A DNA stretch of 64,000 bases, taken from NCBI RefSeq assembly GCF_020215665.1, contig NZ_CP084061.1:4176001-4240000 (forward strand). Reading direction: 5' to 3'. Under the pieces are notes generated by a model. That model worked only from the letters and a program-made list of their open reading frames with translations, searched no databases and was not told the origin of the DNA. Position numbers and translations under genes: made by a program. Positions 43,027 through 52,685 of the stretch are shown in pieces; within the stretch, counting starts at the first letter, position 1, and each line of letters starts with the position of its first letter. This DNA is from Blautia parvula (GTDB taxonomy: Bacteria > Bacillota > Clostridia > Lachnospirales > Lachnospiraceae).

Positions 43027-43914
43027 CTATTCTATATTTTCCTCTGAACGCTTAAACACTCCATTCAGTATTACGGTTACCAGCACACACATTATCATCA
43101 GAACTACTGACATCGCACTTCCATATCCGAACTGCATCCCCTTAAAGGATCTTGTATACATATGAGATGCGATAACCTCTGAAGCATGATTTGGTCCCCC
43201 TCCGGTCATGACAAAAACAATATCGAATATTCTAAGAGACCCTGTAGCTACCAGAACCGTATCAATTTTAAGTATAGGTACGATTAATGGAAATGTAATT
43301 TTACAGAATGCCTGCCAGGATGTAGCCCCGTCAATTTCTGCTGACTCCAGCACAGAGGAAGAAATATTCTGCATGGCGCAGAGATAAATGATCATATGAT
43401 AACCAATATACTGCCAGCTGGCAGCAATGATGACGCATACCAGTGCTGTTCCCGACTCTCCCAGCCAGACGTGTGTAAAAGAATCCAGCCCCACAAATCT
43501 GAGAATAGAATTGATAAGACCGAACTCAGGATGCAGTATAAAAATCCACAGAATGCCGATTGCCGCTGTAGAGATCATATTCGGAACAAAAAAAGCCACT
43601 TTAAAAAAGTTCCTCCCTCTTCTGATCTTTGTAAGCAGATACGCCAGTAAGATCGAACAGGGAACCTGTATCAGCAGACACAATACCGTAGCTATCAATG
43701 TATGTATGACTGCATCCTGGAATATTTTATCTGTTGTAAAAAGCTGTATATAGTTCTTAAATCCTATAAAGCCGTTTAAGCCTGCCACATCCCAGTCCGC
43801 AAAACTGAGAACTGCTGAACATAGCAGGGGAAATGTTGCGATCATAAGGTAGCAGAACAGAGCCGGCAGTATGAAGAGGCATATTGTCCCTTTATCTTTT
43901 CTGAGTTTTTCCAT
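43027..43914 (-). CDS. Carbohydrate ABC transporter permease (MalF-like)
   Basis: 295 residues from ATG 43914, after AAGGAGGGGG; a TTG at 43917 is nearer to that site and is rejected. Six helices with the EAA loop ESAEIDGATSWQAFCKITFPLIVP. Partner of the MalG-like protein and the binding lipoprotein. Confidence 0.9.
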   Translation of the reverse strand: MEKLRKDKGTICLFILPALFCYLMIATFPLLCSAVLSFADWDVAGLNGFIGFKNYIQLFTTDKIFQDAVIHTLIATVLCLLIQVPCSILLAYLLTKIRRGRNFFKVAFFVPNMISTAAIGILWIFILHPEFGLINSILRFVGLDSFTHVWLGESGTALVCVIIAASWQYIGYHMIIYLCAMQNISSSVLESAEIDGATSWQAFCKITFPLIVPILKIDTVLVATGSLRIFDIVFVMTGGGPNHASEVIASHMYTRSFKGMQFGYGSAMSVVLMIMCVLVTVILNGVFKRSEENIE

Positions 43915-43981
43915 CAATCCCCCTCCTTTTTATCTAAGAGGCTGCCCTGCCGCTTTGACATGACAGCCTCCTGCACAGATT

Positions 43982-45328
43982 TTATTTCTCATAATTCTCG
44001 TCAAAGAACTGCTGGAAATTCTCAAACGCTTCCTGTGGATCATTACCAGCCATAATTCCCTGTACTGTGTTGTTGTATTCATTACCCACTACGGAACCAA
44101 GTGCCACATCATAGAATACAAACAATCCCGTCATATCAGAGTGCAGTTTCATAATCTGTGAGGCAATCGGGCCCACGTTACTCAAATCCAGCTTCTCTGC
44201 ATTGATGGTTGTAAGAGTACCTGCGTCTGCCATCTTCTGCATATATTTTGTCTGTGTATAAAATTTGATGAATTCAACTGCCGCATCCTTATTCTCACAG
44301 CGCTCACTTACAACCAGGCACCTGTCAGCCTGTCCAAGCCAGTTATTTTCATCTCCTTTTCCGCCTTCCACTGTAGGACATTTTGCAAGTACGACCTTGT
44401 CCTTTACTGCAGAATCATCCGCCTCAAAATTACTGATACAATAACTGGACCAGATAAAAGAAGCTGCCTTACCTGATTTAAACTGCTCCACTGCTTCCTC
44501 AGGGGTCATACCCGCATATCCATCCGGAACCAGCTTTTCGTCGGCCATTTCCTGTAATAGGGATGCTGCCTTTACAAAAGATTCGTCTGTCCATTTACCG
44601 CTGCCGTCCAGAACCTTATCAAAAGGCTCATTACCGCCTATTCTGTTTGCCAATATCTCACTGTGTGACGCGGAAGGCCAGGCTGTGCTGTTCCCAAAAG
44701 CCATTGGTATAATATCTTCACCTGAATCACGTATCGTCTTCAGCCCTTCTATAAATTCCTCATGCGTCTTAGGAATGGGCAGATTAAACTTATCGTAGAT
44801 TTCCTTGTTATAGTAAGCCACCTGTGTGGACAATACTGTTGGGATGGCATATATTTCCCCATCATATGTGACATGTTCCATTACACTCTCCAGAAACTGG
44901 TTCTTCCATTCCGGGTCGCTGTCAAGTGCCTCCTGGAGTGAATATACTTTTCCTGCCTTTACATACGGTTCAAGATAGCCGGCTGACCATGACATGAACA
45001 GATCAGGTGCATTATTGGCAGCCATCAAAGTCGGAAGCTTTGTCTTTGTCTGCTCACTGGGCAAATATTCCGGTACAACTTTGATCTTACCTTCATGCTC
45101 CTTATTGAAATCATCAATGATATCATGGAGCACAACTTCTGTTGCTTCACCGGTTCCCCCATCCCATGCCATGATACTGAGCTCCACCGGTTTGCTTTCA
45201 GATTCCTTTGATTCCTTTGCTTCCGTTTTTTCGTTTCCCTCTTCACCTTTTTGATCATCTGATCCGCATGCCCCCAAAGAAAATGCCAAAACCGCAGACA
45301 TCAGTATGGTAAACACCTTTTTCTTCAT
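43982..45328 (-). CDS. Sugar-binding lipoprotein of the ABC importer
   Basis: 448 residues from ATG 45328. Signal peptide with lipobox LGAC; C21 would be lipidated, followed by an acidic, Glu/Lys-rich linker. SBP_bac_1 fold. It captures an oligosaccharide outside the cell for the two permeases. First gene of the operon with the GH3 enzyme; a -10 box TATAAT lies on the minus strand at 45380-45385 but no good -35 is seen. The 309-base gap to the divergent YesN gene is AT-rich. Confidence 0.9.
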   Translation of the reverse strand: MKKKVFTILMSAVLAFSLGACGSDDQKGEEGNEKTEAKESKESESKPVELSIMAWDGGTGEATEVVLHDIIDDFNKEHEGKIKVVPEYLPSEQTKTKLPTLMAANNAPDLFMSWSAGYLEPYVKAGKVYSLQEALDSDPEWKNQFLESVMEHVTYDGEIYAIPTVLSTQVAYYNKEIYDKFNLPIPKTHEEFIEGLKTIRDSGEDIIPMAFGNSTAWPSASHSEILANRIGGNEPFDKVLDGSGKWTDESFVKAASLLQEMADEKLVPDGYAGMTPEEAVEQFKSGKAASFIWSSYCISNFEADDSAVKDKVVLAKCPTVEGGKGDENNWLGQADRCLVVSERCENKDAAVEFIKFYTQTKYMQKMADAGTLTTINAEKLDLSNVGPIASQIMKLHSDMTGLFVFYDVALGSVVGNEYNNTVQGIMAGNDPQEAFENFQQFFDENYEK

Positions 45329-45547
45329 AATCTTCTCCTCCAAATCTTTTTCTTAACATTGGTACCATTTGTTAAATATATTATATAAAACAGGCATTGT
45401 TCTTTCTATTCATATTTCGAAGCAAAATGTTTGTATTTCTGTATATTTTGACATTATAATTTTATCCACCTCATAGTTTTACTTACATTTATATTATAAT
45501 TACCTTTATTTACCGGTTTATTTTATGCTTTTTTACTATTTCAGGTG

Positions 45548-45576
45548 TTGTTTTTTGTCATTTTTAATCATATAAT
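45548..45576 (+). promoter_or_regulatory. Promoter of the YesN-YesM genes
   Basis: TTGTTT (45548-45553), 17 bp, TATAAT (45571-45576), before the ribosome site GAGGTG (45627-45632). Confidence 0.65.
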
Positions 45577-45637
45577 AGACATACATTGGATTTGTAATTA
45601 TCTTCCAGACTTTACGCTTTAATGCAGAGGTGAACAC

Positions 45638-47194
45638 ATGATAAATATGCTTATTGTAGATGATGAATTATTAATGAGAAGAGGTCTTTCCTTCATCCCG
45701 TGGGAAAAAGCAGGTGTCTGTCTGATTGGTACAGCCTCCAGCGGTATGGAAGCATTAGAATTTATAAAAGAAAAAAAGGTACAGATACTTTTTACCGACA
45801 TACAGATGCCGGATATCAACGGACTTGAATTGATCCGTGCTGCCAATCTGTTAGACCCCTCAATCCAGAGCGTACTTTTAACCGGTCATAATAATTTTAA
45901 CTACGCAAAGGAAGCCATATCTCTTCATGTCTATGATTATATTTTAAAACCCTGTGACCCTGATGAGGTCCTGGAGATAATAGGCAGACTGGCTCAAAAA
46001 ATTGAGGAAGAAAATCAGTATAAACAAATCAATGCAGATACTATTTCTGAAATTCAAAAACAGACACTTCAGAATACCCTTCTGCATATCTATACAAATC
46101 AAAATATCACCGGCAGTGAACTCCAGATACTGAAATCTTCCGGATTTTTCAACAATGGTATATATCTGGCTGCTCAGGGAGTATATAATTCCACCGATGC
46201 CGGGAAAATTGAATTGTTTTTTAAGAATCAGGATAACTCCTGTTTTTCTTTTGTTTATTTTTATCCTGCAAATAATAAAATCATTATCTTAATAAAAAGC
46301 AGTGAGCCCGAAGCCGCTGCAGAAGAACATGCTGCATCCTGGCTTCGTTCCCTGCAGGAAAAGCTTTTACAGGAATACGGCTGTACTATTTATATTGGTA
46401 TGGGTAAAACGGCGTCATCCTTTCAGGATTTAACAGATATCTACAGGACTGCCACAGAATCCGCTGATTTATTCTTTTCGCATTCTGAGACAGAATTTAT
46501 CTCTTATAACTCTGTCTGCGGCATATTAAATCAGGAAAGCAGTGAAAATATCTGTCATAAAATCCTATCCCAGCTGGAACAGCGTAATTATACCCTTATA
46601 CAGGAATCCCTGGACGAACTGTCAGACTTCTATAAAGCTACATGGAACACTGCTGCCAGAATCCGTCTTACTATGATCGACCTCTGTCTTCTCGCTTCCA
46701 GCTTAGTTGCCCAAAAGAAAAATGAAGCATTTTCAGGTCTGACAGCAGAACAGCTTTTATCCATTAATCAGGCCGGTTCCCTGTCCGCTCTCATTAGCGG
46801 GACACTGAAGATACTCACCCACTGTATTGATGACCTGAACGGCACATCAGATACAGCATACCACCATATTGTAAAAGACTGTTTATCCTTTATAGAGACA
46901 CACTACGCAGAAGATATCAATATAACAAAAGCTGCACTGGAAATCCATGTAAATGCTGACTATCTGGCACGTATATTAAAAAAGGAGTACGGCCTTCCCT
47001 TCAGCCAGATCTTAACAAATATCCGTCTGGAAAAAGCCTGTACTCTTTTATGTGATATGGACTTGTCTATCAGTGAAGTGTCCTGTCAGACAGGGTTCCG
47101 TGATTTCAGATACTTTGGGCAGGTATTTAAAAACCGTTATAAAATGACGCCAAGAGAATATAGGAAAACAGTGAAGAAAAAACCTGCAGATTAA
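45638..47194 (+). CDS. YesN-type response regulator with AraC DNA-binding domain
   Basis: 518 residues: an N-terminal receiver (LIVDDELLMRRGL, phospho-D in FTDIQMPDINGLEL, K in DYILKPCDP), a middle linker, and a C-terminal AraC helix-turn-helix pair (DINITKAALEIHVNADYLARIL and DMDLSISEVSCQTGFRDFRYFGQVFK). It pairs with the sensor kinase 11 bases downstream. The divergent ABC/GH3 operon is the obvious target. Confidence 0.9.
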   Translation: MINMLIVDDELLMRRGLSFIPWEKAGVCLIGTASSGMEALEFIKEKKVQILFTDIQMPDINGLELIRAANLLDPSIQSVLLTGHNNFNYAKEAISLHVYDYILKPCDPDEVLEIIGRLAQKIEEENQYKQINADTISEIQKQTLQNTLLHIYTNQNITGSELQILKSSGFFNNGIYLAAQGVYNSTDAGKIELFFKNQDNSCFSFVYFYPANNKIIILIKSSEPEAAAEEHAASWLRSLQEKLLQEYGCTIYIGMGKTASSFQDLTDIYRTATESADLFFSHSETEFISYNSVCGILNQESSENICHKILSQLEQRNYTLIQESLDELSDFYKATWNTAARIRLTMIDLCLLASSLVAQKKNEAFSGLTAEQLLSINQAGSLSALISGTLKILTHCIDDLNGTSDTAYHHIVKDCLSFIETHYAEDINITKAALEIHVNADYLARILKKEYGLPFSQILTNIRLEKACTLLCDMDLSISEVSCQTGFRDFRYFGQVFKNRYKMTPREYRKTVKKKPAD

Positions 47195-47205
47195 ACAGGA
47201 ATTAG

Positions 47206-48978
47206 ATGGAGATACCTATGAAGTGTAAAATATCAAAACGTTTGAAATCATTCCGGGACAGCATCTATCGAATCTCTGTACAGCATCTGGTCGCAGCCCT
47301 GCTGATCCTGCTGATCACGGTTTCCACGCTTGCCATAACAGGAATCAGTTATACCCTTTCCGAACAGATCATCAGTAAAAAAAATTCCAAATACTGCATT
47401 GATATTTTAAATGAAATCAGTACCAACATACATACAAAGTTAAAAGAAGTAGACAGCCTGACAACCTATATCTGTTATAATGAGACGGTACAGTCCCAGA
47501 TAAATAAAATGAACCATGCCAGGGGTGACAGTTTTTTATACGAAAAGAAAATCCTGGAAAAAGAGCTGATCAATATGACGGTAGCCAATGAATCCCTAAA
47601 GGAAATGACTATTATGACAAGCAGCGGACAATCCGCCTGGATATCCCAGCCTTATCCGGAATTTACATCTGCCTCCCCCATTCTTGATACACTCTATAGC
47701 CAGCAGGGAAGTCTCTGCTGGATAACCCTGGATAAAGAAGATACTCCCACAATAATAGCCGGCCGTACGATCAATGATTTGGGTGTACAGAAAATCATCG
47801 GTTATTTCCTCGTCCGCTTTGATGATAAACTTTTGACTGATATTCTGGAACAAAAAGAATATTTTAAAGACGGCAGCCTCTGTATCGTGGATGGCAAAGG
47901 CACCATTCTGTCCAGCAATCAGCCCGGAGAAAGAGGTAAGATGTATCCCTCTTTTCATCTGCTCACCGAAGCTACCGTAAGCAAAAAATTAGATGACTCC
48001 CAGGAATGGCTCACCTCCTGTATCATCCCCGGCTCAGAATGGAGACTTGTAAGCACAATCCCCAATATTTCCTATGAAAAAGAGATCATATGGCTTAGGG
48101 GATGTGTTATCATAATAGCCCTTGCCATGATCATAGTTGCAATCTTTATCTCCATTGCCATAACCAGACAATTATTTTTACCTCTGGACAAACTCTGCCA
48201 GATGATGAAATCTGTCGGTAAGGGTGACTTTAATGTATCCAAACCCGCTTATTATCAAAACGATATTGGGGTTCTGTATGATTATTTCATTGATATGGTA
48301 AAAGAAGTCCGGAATTTGATACAAACAACCAACCAACAGCAGCTCCTGCTGCAGAAAACAGAATTGAATTCCCTCCGGATGCAGATCAATCCGCATTTTA
48401 TCTATAACACTCTGGAATCCATAAAATGGATTGCCTATATGAATGACAACAAAGAGATTGTCATTATGGTGAAAGCACTGGGTGATTTTATGAGAAGTAA
48501 CATAAGCGGTCCTGAATTTATTACAATAGAAAAAGAGCTTGAGAATATCCACTGCTATCTAACCATACAAAAATTCAGATACAATGACAAGCTTGATGTC
48601 CGGATCGATATTCCCCCAGACCTGTACCATGCAAAAATCCCAAAGCTTCTTATACAGCCCCTCATAGAGAATTCTATTGTCCATGGTCTGGAACAAAAGG
48701 CCGGAGATGGGAAGATCATAATAAAAGGCATCCGTGAACAGGAGGATGTCATAATAGATATTATAGATAACGGTATAGGATTCTCAAAATTATCTCTCGA
48801 GAACCTGGACCTCGATTTTATCTCTCCTGAGGATACAAGAAAGAATGGCGGCCTTGGCATGAAAAATGTACATCAGCGTATTAAAATGTATTATGGCGAG
48901 TCCTATGGACTTAGTGTTACAAGCGAATATGGGATCAGGACCTGCGTCAGGATACGGATTCCGTACCAGGAATTATAA
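47206..48978 (+). CDS. YesM-type sensor histidine kinase
   Basis: 590 residues: first helix (VAALLILLITVSTLAITGISY), extracellular sensor domain to about 290, second helix (VIIIALAMIIVAIFISIAIT), HAMP, then the His_kinase domain with LRMQINPHFIYNTLES and an ATPase with IIDNGIGFS and GGLGMKNV. It senses a sugar or the binding protein and phosphorylates the YesN partner. ATG 47206 or 47218 are both possible; the latter has GGAG in front. Confidence 0.88.
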   Translation: MEIPMKCKISKRLKSFRDSIYRISVQHLVAALLILLITVSTLAITGISYTLSEQIISKKNSKYCIDILNEISTNIHTKLKEVDSLTTYICYNETVQSQINKMNHARGDSFLYEKKILEKELINMTVANESLKEMTIMTSSGQSAWISQPYPEFTSASPILDTLYSQQGSLCWITLDKEDTPTIIAGRTINDLGVQKIIGYFLVRFDDKLLTDILEQKEYFKDGSLCIVDGKGTILSSNQPGERGKMYPSFHLLTEATVSKKLDDSQEWLTSCIIPGSEWRLVSTIPNISYEKEIIWLRGCVIIIALAMIIVAIFISIAITRQLFLPLDKLCQMMKSVGKGDFNVSKPAYYQNDIGVLYDYFIDMVKEVRNLIQTTNQQQLLLQKTELNSLRMQINPHFIYNTLESIKWIAYMNDNKEIVIMVKALGDFMRSNISGPEFITIEKELENIHCYLTIQKFRYNDKLDVRIDIPPDLYHAKIPKLLIQPLIENSIVHGLEQKAGDGKIIIKGIREQEDVIIDIIDNGIGFSKLSLENLDLDFISPEDTRKNGGLGMKNVHQRIKMYYGESYGLSVTSEYGIRTCVRIRIPYQEL

Positions 48979-49025
48979 AATAAACGCACAGAAGGCAGCG
49001 GTTCTCCGCTGCCTTCCTTCTTTTG

Positions 49026-49586
49026 TCATCCCTGCACCTTTTCCCCGCAGAAATCACACTTTTTCACACTTCCCCTGTTCACTCTATTCAAAGCCCCGCA
49101 GTTCCTGCACTCCACAGTGATCATGGAAGTATTTCCCATACTGCTCAAATCCGGTCCGTATACGTTCTTCCGGTTCTGGAAAATAAATTTCCCGGAGGAG
49201 GCATCATAGTAAGCGCCCTTTATGTAGCCTTTTCTCAGCATCTTCCTCAATCTTTTTGCAACCGCAGGCGCAGGTACTCCTGTTCTGAAAGACAGGTTCT
49301 TTACTGAACCCTCCGGATCAGAGGAGAGAATAGGGATATACTCCCTCAGTTCATGGATCAGCTTAAAGCGCAGAATGCCGTTTATAAACGCTGCTGCTGC
49401 TATTGCAGCCAATATATACAGTATTATAACAATATCCAGCTCCGTCTGTCCGTCCCCGGTACTGTACAGTGCAGTTGCACCAAAGACAAATCCCCCGGCA
49501 AAACCTCCTGCCACCTCCAGAACTCCTACCATCTGATTAAAGATAACTGCCCCTCTGACATATACAATGTCCTGTTTTTCTTCCAT
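49026..49586 (-). CDS. Membrane protein with winged-helix-like middle and C-terminal zinc ribbon
   Basis: 186 residues from ATG 49586, after AGGAGG; a longer frame to 49670 lacks a site. Two membrane helices near the N-terminus (about 20-70) are followed by a cytosolic part with SVKNLSFRTGVPAPAVAKRLRKMLRKGYIKGA, which looks like a small winged helix, and ECRNCGALNRVNRGSVKKCDFC, a four-cysteine zinc ribbon. I do not recognise the family; a regulatory or sensor role is speculation. Confidence 0.6.
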   Translation of the reverse strand: MEEKQDIVYVRGAVIFNQMVGVLEVAGGFAGGFVFGATALYSTGDGQTELDIVIILYILAAIAAAAFINGILRFKLIHELREYIPILSSDPEGSVKNLSFRTGVPAPAVAKRLRKMLRKGYIKGAYYDASSGKFIFQNRKNVYGPDLSSMGNTSMITVECRNCGALNRVNRGSVKKCDFCGEKVQG

Positions 49587-49618
49587 CCCCGATCCTCCTG
49601 GTATCTGTTTATTATTAT

Positions 49619-49855
49619 CTATCCCAATAATTTGAGCTTGTCCTTCCTCGAAAGCCGTTTTATCTCCCACTCTCTGCGCATGGCCTCCTCCTTCGTCACA
49701 AATGACTCGTAGTAGGCCAGCTCAACGGGAAGTCTGGACTTTGTGTATTTTGCCCCTTTTCCGGCGTTGTGGCATTTGATACGTCTCTCCAGGTCATTGG
49801 TCCACCCGGTATACAGAGTGCCGTCGCCGCATTTCAGGATGTAAGTATAATTCAT
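49619..49855 (-). CDS. GIY-YIG nuclease-domain protein (YhbQ/UPF0213)
   Basis: 78 residues, a lone GIY-YIG domain: [28 protein letters not shown], then the conserved R, E and N positions. It belongs to the UPF0213 group of small DNA-repair or structure-specific nucleases of uncertain role. Stands alone, minus strand. Confidence 0.85.
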   Translation of the reverse strand: MNYTYILKCGDGTLYTGWTNDLERRIKCHNAGKGAKYTKSRLPVELAYYESFVTKEEAMRREWEIKRLSRKDKLKLLG

Positions 49856-49987
49856 GATAATTTCCTGACCTGCCTTCTATGTAATGGCACCGCACCTGCC
49901 AATGGCAAATACGGCACCTCTATTTCAAAGCTGCCGATGAAAAAAAGTATTTTTCCCATTTGCGGAAATTCGGATAATTCCGCAGAG

Positions 49988-50010
49988 GAACAGTGATACA
50001 CTGTTCTTTT
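49988..50010 (+). terminator. Terminator-like hairpin in the 49856-50178 gap
   Basis: GAACAGTG ATA CACTGTTC followed by TTTTATT. No plus-strand gene ends here. The 323-base gap also holds GCGGAA...TTCCGC just upstream and two more hairpins (50093 and 50131), but no gene that I can support. Confidence 0.5.
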
Positions 50011-50092
50011 ATTAACCCTGTAGAAATATAATCGGCTGCGGATTTTCTTTTCCGCATAGTTTATTATACTCTAAAGCCTCGTAAATGTGAAT

Positions 50093-50121
50093 ACAGGGAC
50101 TGCCAAACCGGCAGTCCCTGT
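50093..50121. other. Perfect 12-bp stem-loop after the 3D/NlpC gene
   Basis: ACAGGGACTGCC AAACC GGCAGTCCCTGT. It lies downstream of the minus-strand hydrolase gene but lacks a T-tract in that direction, so it is not a standard terminator; possibly a processing hairpin. Confidence 0.6.
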
Positions 50122-50130
50122 AAAAAGAAT

Positions 50131-50157
50131 GTTACTGTTCACTGTGTGAACAGTGAC
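50131..50157. repeat. Intergenic hairpin (GTTACTGTTCAC TGT GTGAACAGTGAC)
   Basis: 12-bp stem with one T-G pair and a 3-base loop, 21 bases after the hydrolase stop codon. It shares the GAACAGT(G/T)AC end with the hairpin family. Confidence 0.6.
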
Positions 50158-50178
50158 AAAAGAATCTCTGATATGCTG

Positions 50179-52323
50179 TTATTTCAAAAGATATACATTA
50201 GTGAAATACACACCAAGGTTATTTCCGCGATTATGGTCATTGACAAAGACATCAATATGATTTCCTTTAATCGCACCGCCGCAGTCAGATGCGGTAAATA
50301 TATGTCCGTTAATAATAACTCTTGTTCCGTAAGGAATAATTGTCGGGTCAACTGCTATGGTATCACCCTCCACGAGAGGTGCCCCTGTGGATGTGACGCC
50401 TGCCCACTGGTCATTACAACATGCACCGCCGCAGTAATGTGTAATCTTATAGGTACCCAGGCATTCACCGTACTGGTCTGAAGTCGCATTGATCTCATCA
50501 ATATCGCTTCCGTAGAATCCGTATGTATCATCCAGAACTCTGGTTGCCCAAACTGCATTCGCAGTATTTACATTACCTACTATGATTCCCACACGGCTGT
50601 TGGCTGCTTCCACAGTCATTCCGTCACCTGCATACATAACTACATGGTAAATCTCGCTTCCGTTGGAATAGAAAATCAAATCGCCGGGCTGTGCTTCGTC
50701 AACCGGTATCTGTGTACCGTAATAAGCCTGGTCCTCCGCAACTCTCGGAAGGTCATAACCATACTGCGCGTAAATACTCTGAACAAAACCGGAGCAGTCC
50801 GCACCGTCTGTGAGGCTGGTACCGCCCCACACATAAGGATTGCCTACGAACTGGGATGCGAATTCCAGAATAGACTGTCTCAGTGCACCACCGGGAACTC
50901 CGCCCTTTGTAGACGTGATCGTGTAGTAGCATGCACTGTTTTCTTCCGGTTTTACCAGCTCTGAAGCTGTCTCCAGATTCTCTTCCCCGTGCTCTTCTAT
51001 AAATTTGTTCGCCTCTTCGTCAAGATAAAGAGAAGTTTTCTTGATAAATCCTCTTACATCTCCGGACTCTACATATACCCAATCCTTGTCTTTGTCGGCA
51101 AGAATGTAACATATATTATCCAGATTCAGGTTGCCGATGACGCGGCTCTTATCGTTCTGTGATTCATGAATGGTTCCAAGTAAAGATTTGCATACTGCAT
51201 AATCTTTTGAAACAACTGTTGTCCTGACAGTTGTCTTTGTATAAAGAAATGCTTTATTTTCCAGCGGCGAAATTAATTCTTTTGCTACTTTAAATTCTTC
51301 AACAGTTACCTTTTTCTCAGCTGTCTTATTCTTCTCTTCAGCTTCCTGCTTTTCTTTTGCTTTTGCATCTGCTATATTCTGTGCTTCCTCACCTGTTAAA
51401 AGCTTTGATTTCAGCACAAAACCTCTGACTGTTCCTGATTCTATGTATACCCATGTTCCATCGTCTGTGTCAATATTCTGCTCTTCCTCTTCACTTCCAA
51501 GATGGAGTTTTAATCCATCATTGCTGAGAAGGTAGCAGACACCATCTTTATCCAGTGTTCCGATCACTCTTGCCTGTTCGGATTTCTCCTCATAGACATT
51601 CAGATTCTCCAGAGCAAATGCATAAACTTTTCGGATTGTACGGAAACGGAAATTCTCCTTGATGTCCGGCATAACAAAATTCTGCTGGCTGTCTATTAGA
51701 TTATCGCTTGCCTCCGCATCCTGTGCCGGTTCTTCTGCAGGTGCCTCAGGCTCCACCGGTGCTTCTGCTGGCGGCTGCTCAGGCTCCGTGGGGGTATCCG
51801 GTGTAACAGGAGTATCCGGGGTATTGGGATCGTCCGGGGTATCCGGCGTATCCGGGTCTGGATTGTCCGGGGTATCCGGTTTGTCTGGGTCCGGTTTGTC
51901 CGGAGTATCCGGGTTTTCTGGATCGGGATTGTCCGGGGTATCCGGGTTTTCTGGATCGGGATTGTCCGGGGTATCCGGGTTTTCTGGGTCTGGATTGTCC
52001 GGAGTATCCGGGTTTTCTGGATCGGGATTGTCCGGGATATCCGGGTTTTCTGGGTCCGGATTGTCCGGATTATCTGGATTATCCGGGTTCTCTGGGTTCT
52101 CAGGATCATTCGGATCTGGATTGTCTGGGTTCTCGGGATTCGCCGGATCTTTCGGTTTTTCAGTTTTTTCCTGATCTTTTATACTTGCAGAATCCACATC
52201 CTCAGGCGTTTCAATTGTATTCGTTCCAACCTTTGTCATATCGCTGGCCAAAACAGCGGATGGTGTTACCATTGTCAGCACCACTGTCACTGCCACGACT
52301 CTGCTCAATCTTTTTAAATGCAT
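50179..52323 (-). CDS. Secreted NlpC/P60 and 3D-domain cell-wall hydrolase with Pro/Asp repeats
   Basis: 714 residues: signal peptide (about 1-26), a region of repeated Pro-Asn-Asp-Glu units (about 57-195), two SH3b-like domains (about 230-470, CYLLSNDGLKL and CYILADKDKDW), an NlpC/P60 domain with C510 and H560, and a C-terminal 3D domain (KITHYCGGACCNDQWAGVTS, TASDCGGAIKG). NlpC/P60 enzymes cut peptidoglycan stem peptides and the 3D domain resembles lytic transglycosylase/resuscitation proteins. The repeat gives a stiff, wall-spanning spacer. Start ATG 52323 follows AAGGAG. Confidence 0.88.
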   Translation of the reverse strand: MHLKRLSRVVAVTVVLTMVTPSAVLASDMTKVGTNTIETPEDVDSASIKDQEKTEKPKDPANPENPDNPDPNDPENPENPDNPDNPDNPDPENPDIPDNPDPENPDTPDNPDPENPDTPDNPDPENPDTPDNPDPENPDTPDKPDPDKPDTPDNPDPDTPDTPDDPNTPDTPVTPDTPTEPEQPPAEAPVEPEAPAEEPAQDAEASDNLIDSQQNFVMPDIKENFRFRTIRKVYAFALENLNVYEEKSEQARVIGTLDKDGVCYLLSNDGLKLHLGSEEEEQNIDTDDGTWVYIESGTVRGFVLKSKLLTGEEAQNIADAKAKEKQEAEEKNKTAEKKVTVEEFKVAKELISPLENKAFLYTKTTVRTTVVSKDYAVCKSLLGTIHESQNDKSRVIGNLNLDNICYILADKDKDWVYVESGDVRGFIKKTSLYLDEEANKFIEEHGEENLETASELVKPEENSACYYTITSTKGGVPGGALRQSILEFASQFVGNPYVWGGTSLTDGADCSGFVQSIYAQYGYDLPRVAEDQAYYGTQIPVDEAQPGDLIFYSNGSEIYHVVMYAGDGMTVEAANSRVGIIVGNVNTANAVWATRVLDDTYGFYGSDIDEINATSDQYGECLGTYKITHYCGGACCNDQWAGVTSTGAPLVEGDTIAVDPTIIPYGTRVIINGHIFTASDCGGAIKGNHIDVFVNDHNRGNNLGVYFTNVYLLK
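51790..52155 (-). repeat. Coding tandem repeat (PDNPDPENPDTP units)
   Basis: Short tandem DNA repeats of about 33-36 bases encode PDNPDPENPDTP and shortened variants. Copy number is likely to vary by slippage. No other gene is inside; the Gly/Ser-rich plus-strand reading is only its reverse image. Confidence 0.9.
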
Positions 52324-52385
52324 AGAACTCCTTCCATTCCGTCTTATTCCTGCTGCAAAAAAGCATAAATTTCCTTATACTTTGT

Positions 52386-52414
52386 ATTTTCCCACCATTC
52401 TTTTCCAATGTCAA
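52386..52414 (-). promoter_or_regulatory. Weak promoter candidate of the 3D/NlpC gene
   Basis: Minus strand TTGACA (52409-52414) with GAAAAT 17 bp downstream. The -35 is perfect, the -10 is poor. Confidence 0.35.
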
Positions 52415-52631
52415 CAGCAAAATAAAAATTCACTAAAAATTCAAACAAACTGATAAAAAATTTACATTGTATACAAATCTTCTTCTCTTACTTTAAAATA
52501 TATCATTTTTGAGGTTTCACAAAGCATTACCATATGCCTTTTTTTATTTTTATTTCTATGTAAATGAAATATTTTTCAATCCGCATACCAATTTTTTTCC
52601 TCACAGCGCAATCTCTCTTCAAAAAACCCGG

Positions 52632-52681
52632 AACTAAAAAAACCATTTCAAAACAGATAATATGCTTTGAAATGGTTTTTA
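52632..52681 (-). terminator. Terminator of the SpoIIQ-like gene
   Basis: Minus strand AAAACCATTTCAAA / TTTGAAATGGTTTT followed by T-rich bases. The 362-base gap 52324-52685 otherwise holds AT-rich sequence and the promoter candidate at 52386. Confidence 0.85.
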
Positions 52682-52685
52682 CTTT

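Noticed and set aside
50093..50157. Hairpins after the hydrolase gene as standard terminators
   Set aside because: In transcription direction no T-tract follows; listed as stem-loops instead.
51790..52155. CRISPR-like appearance of the short repeats
   Set aside because: Units are contiguous, in frame and code for Pro/Asp repeats; no spacers or cas genes.
51659..52174. Plus-strand frame of Gly/Ser repeats (GLSGVSGFSGS)
   Set aside because: It is the reverse image of the Pro/Asp repeat of the hydrolase gene, with no start signals.
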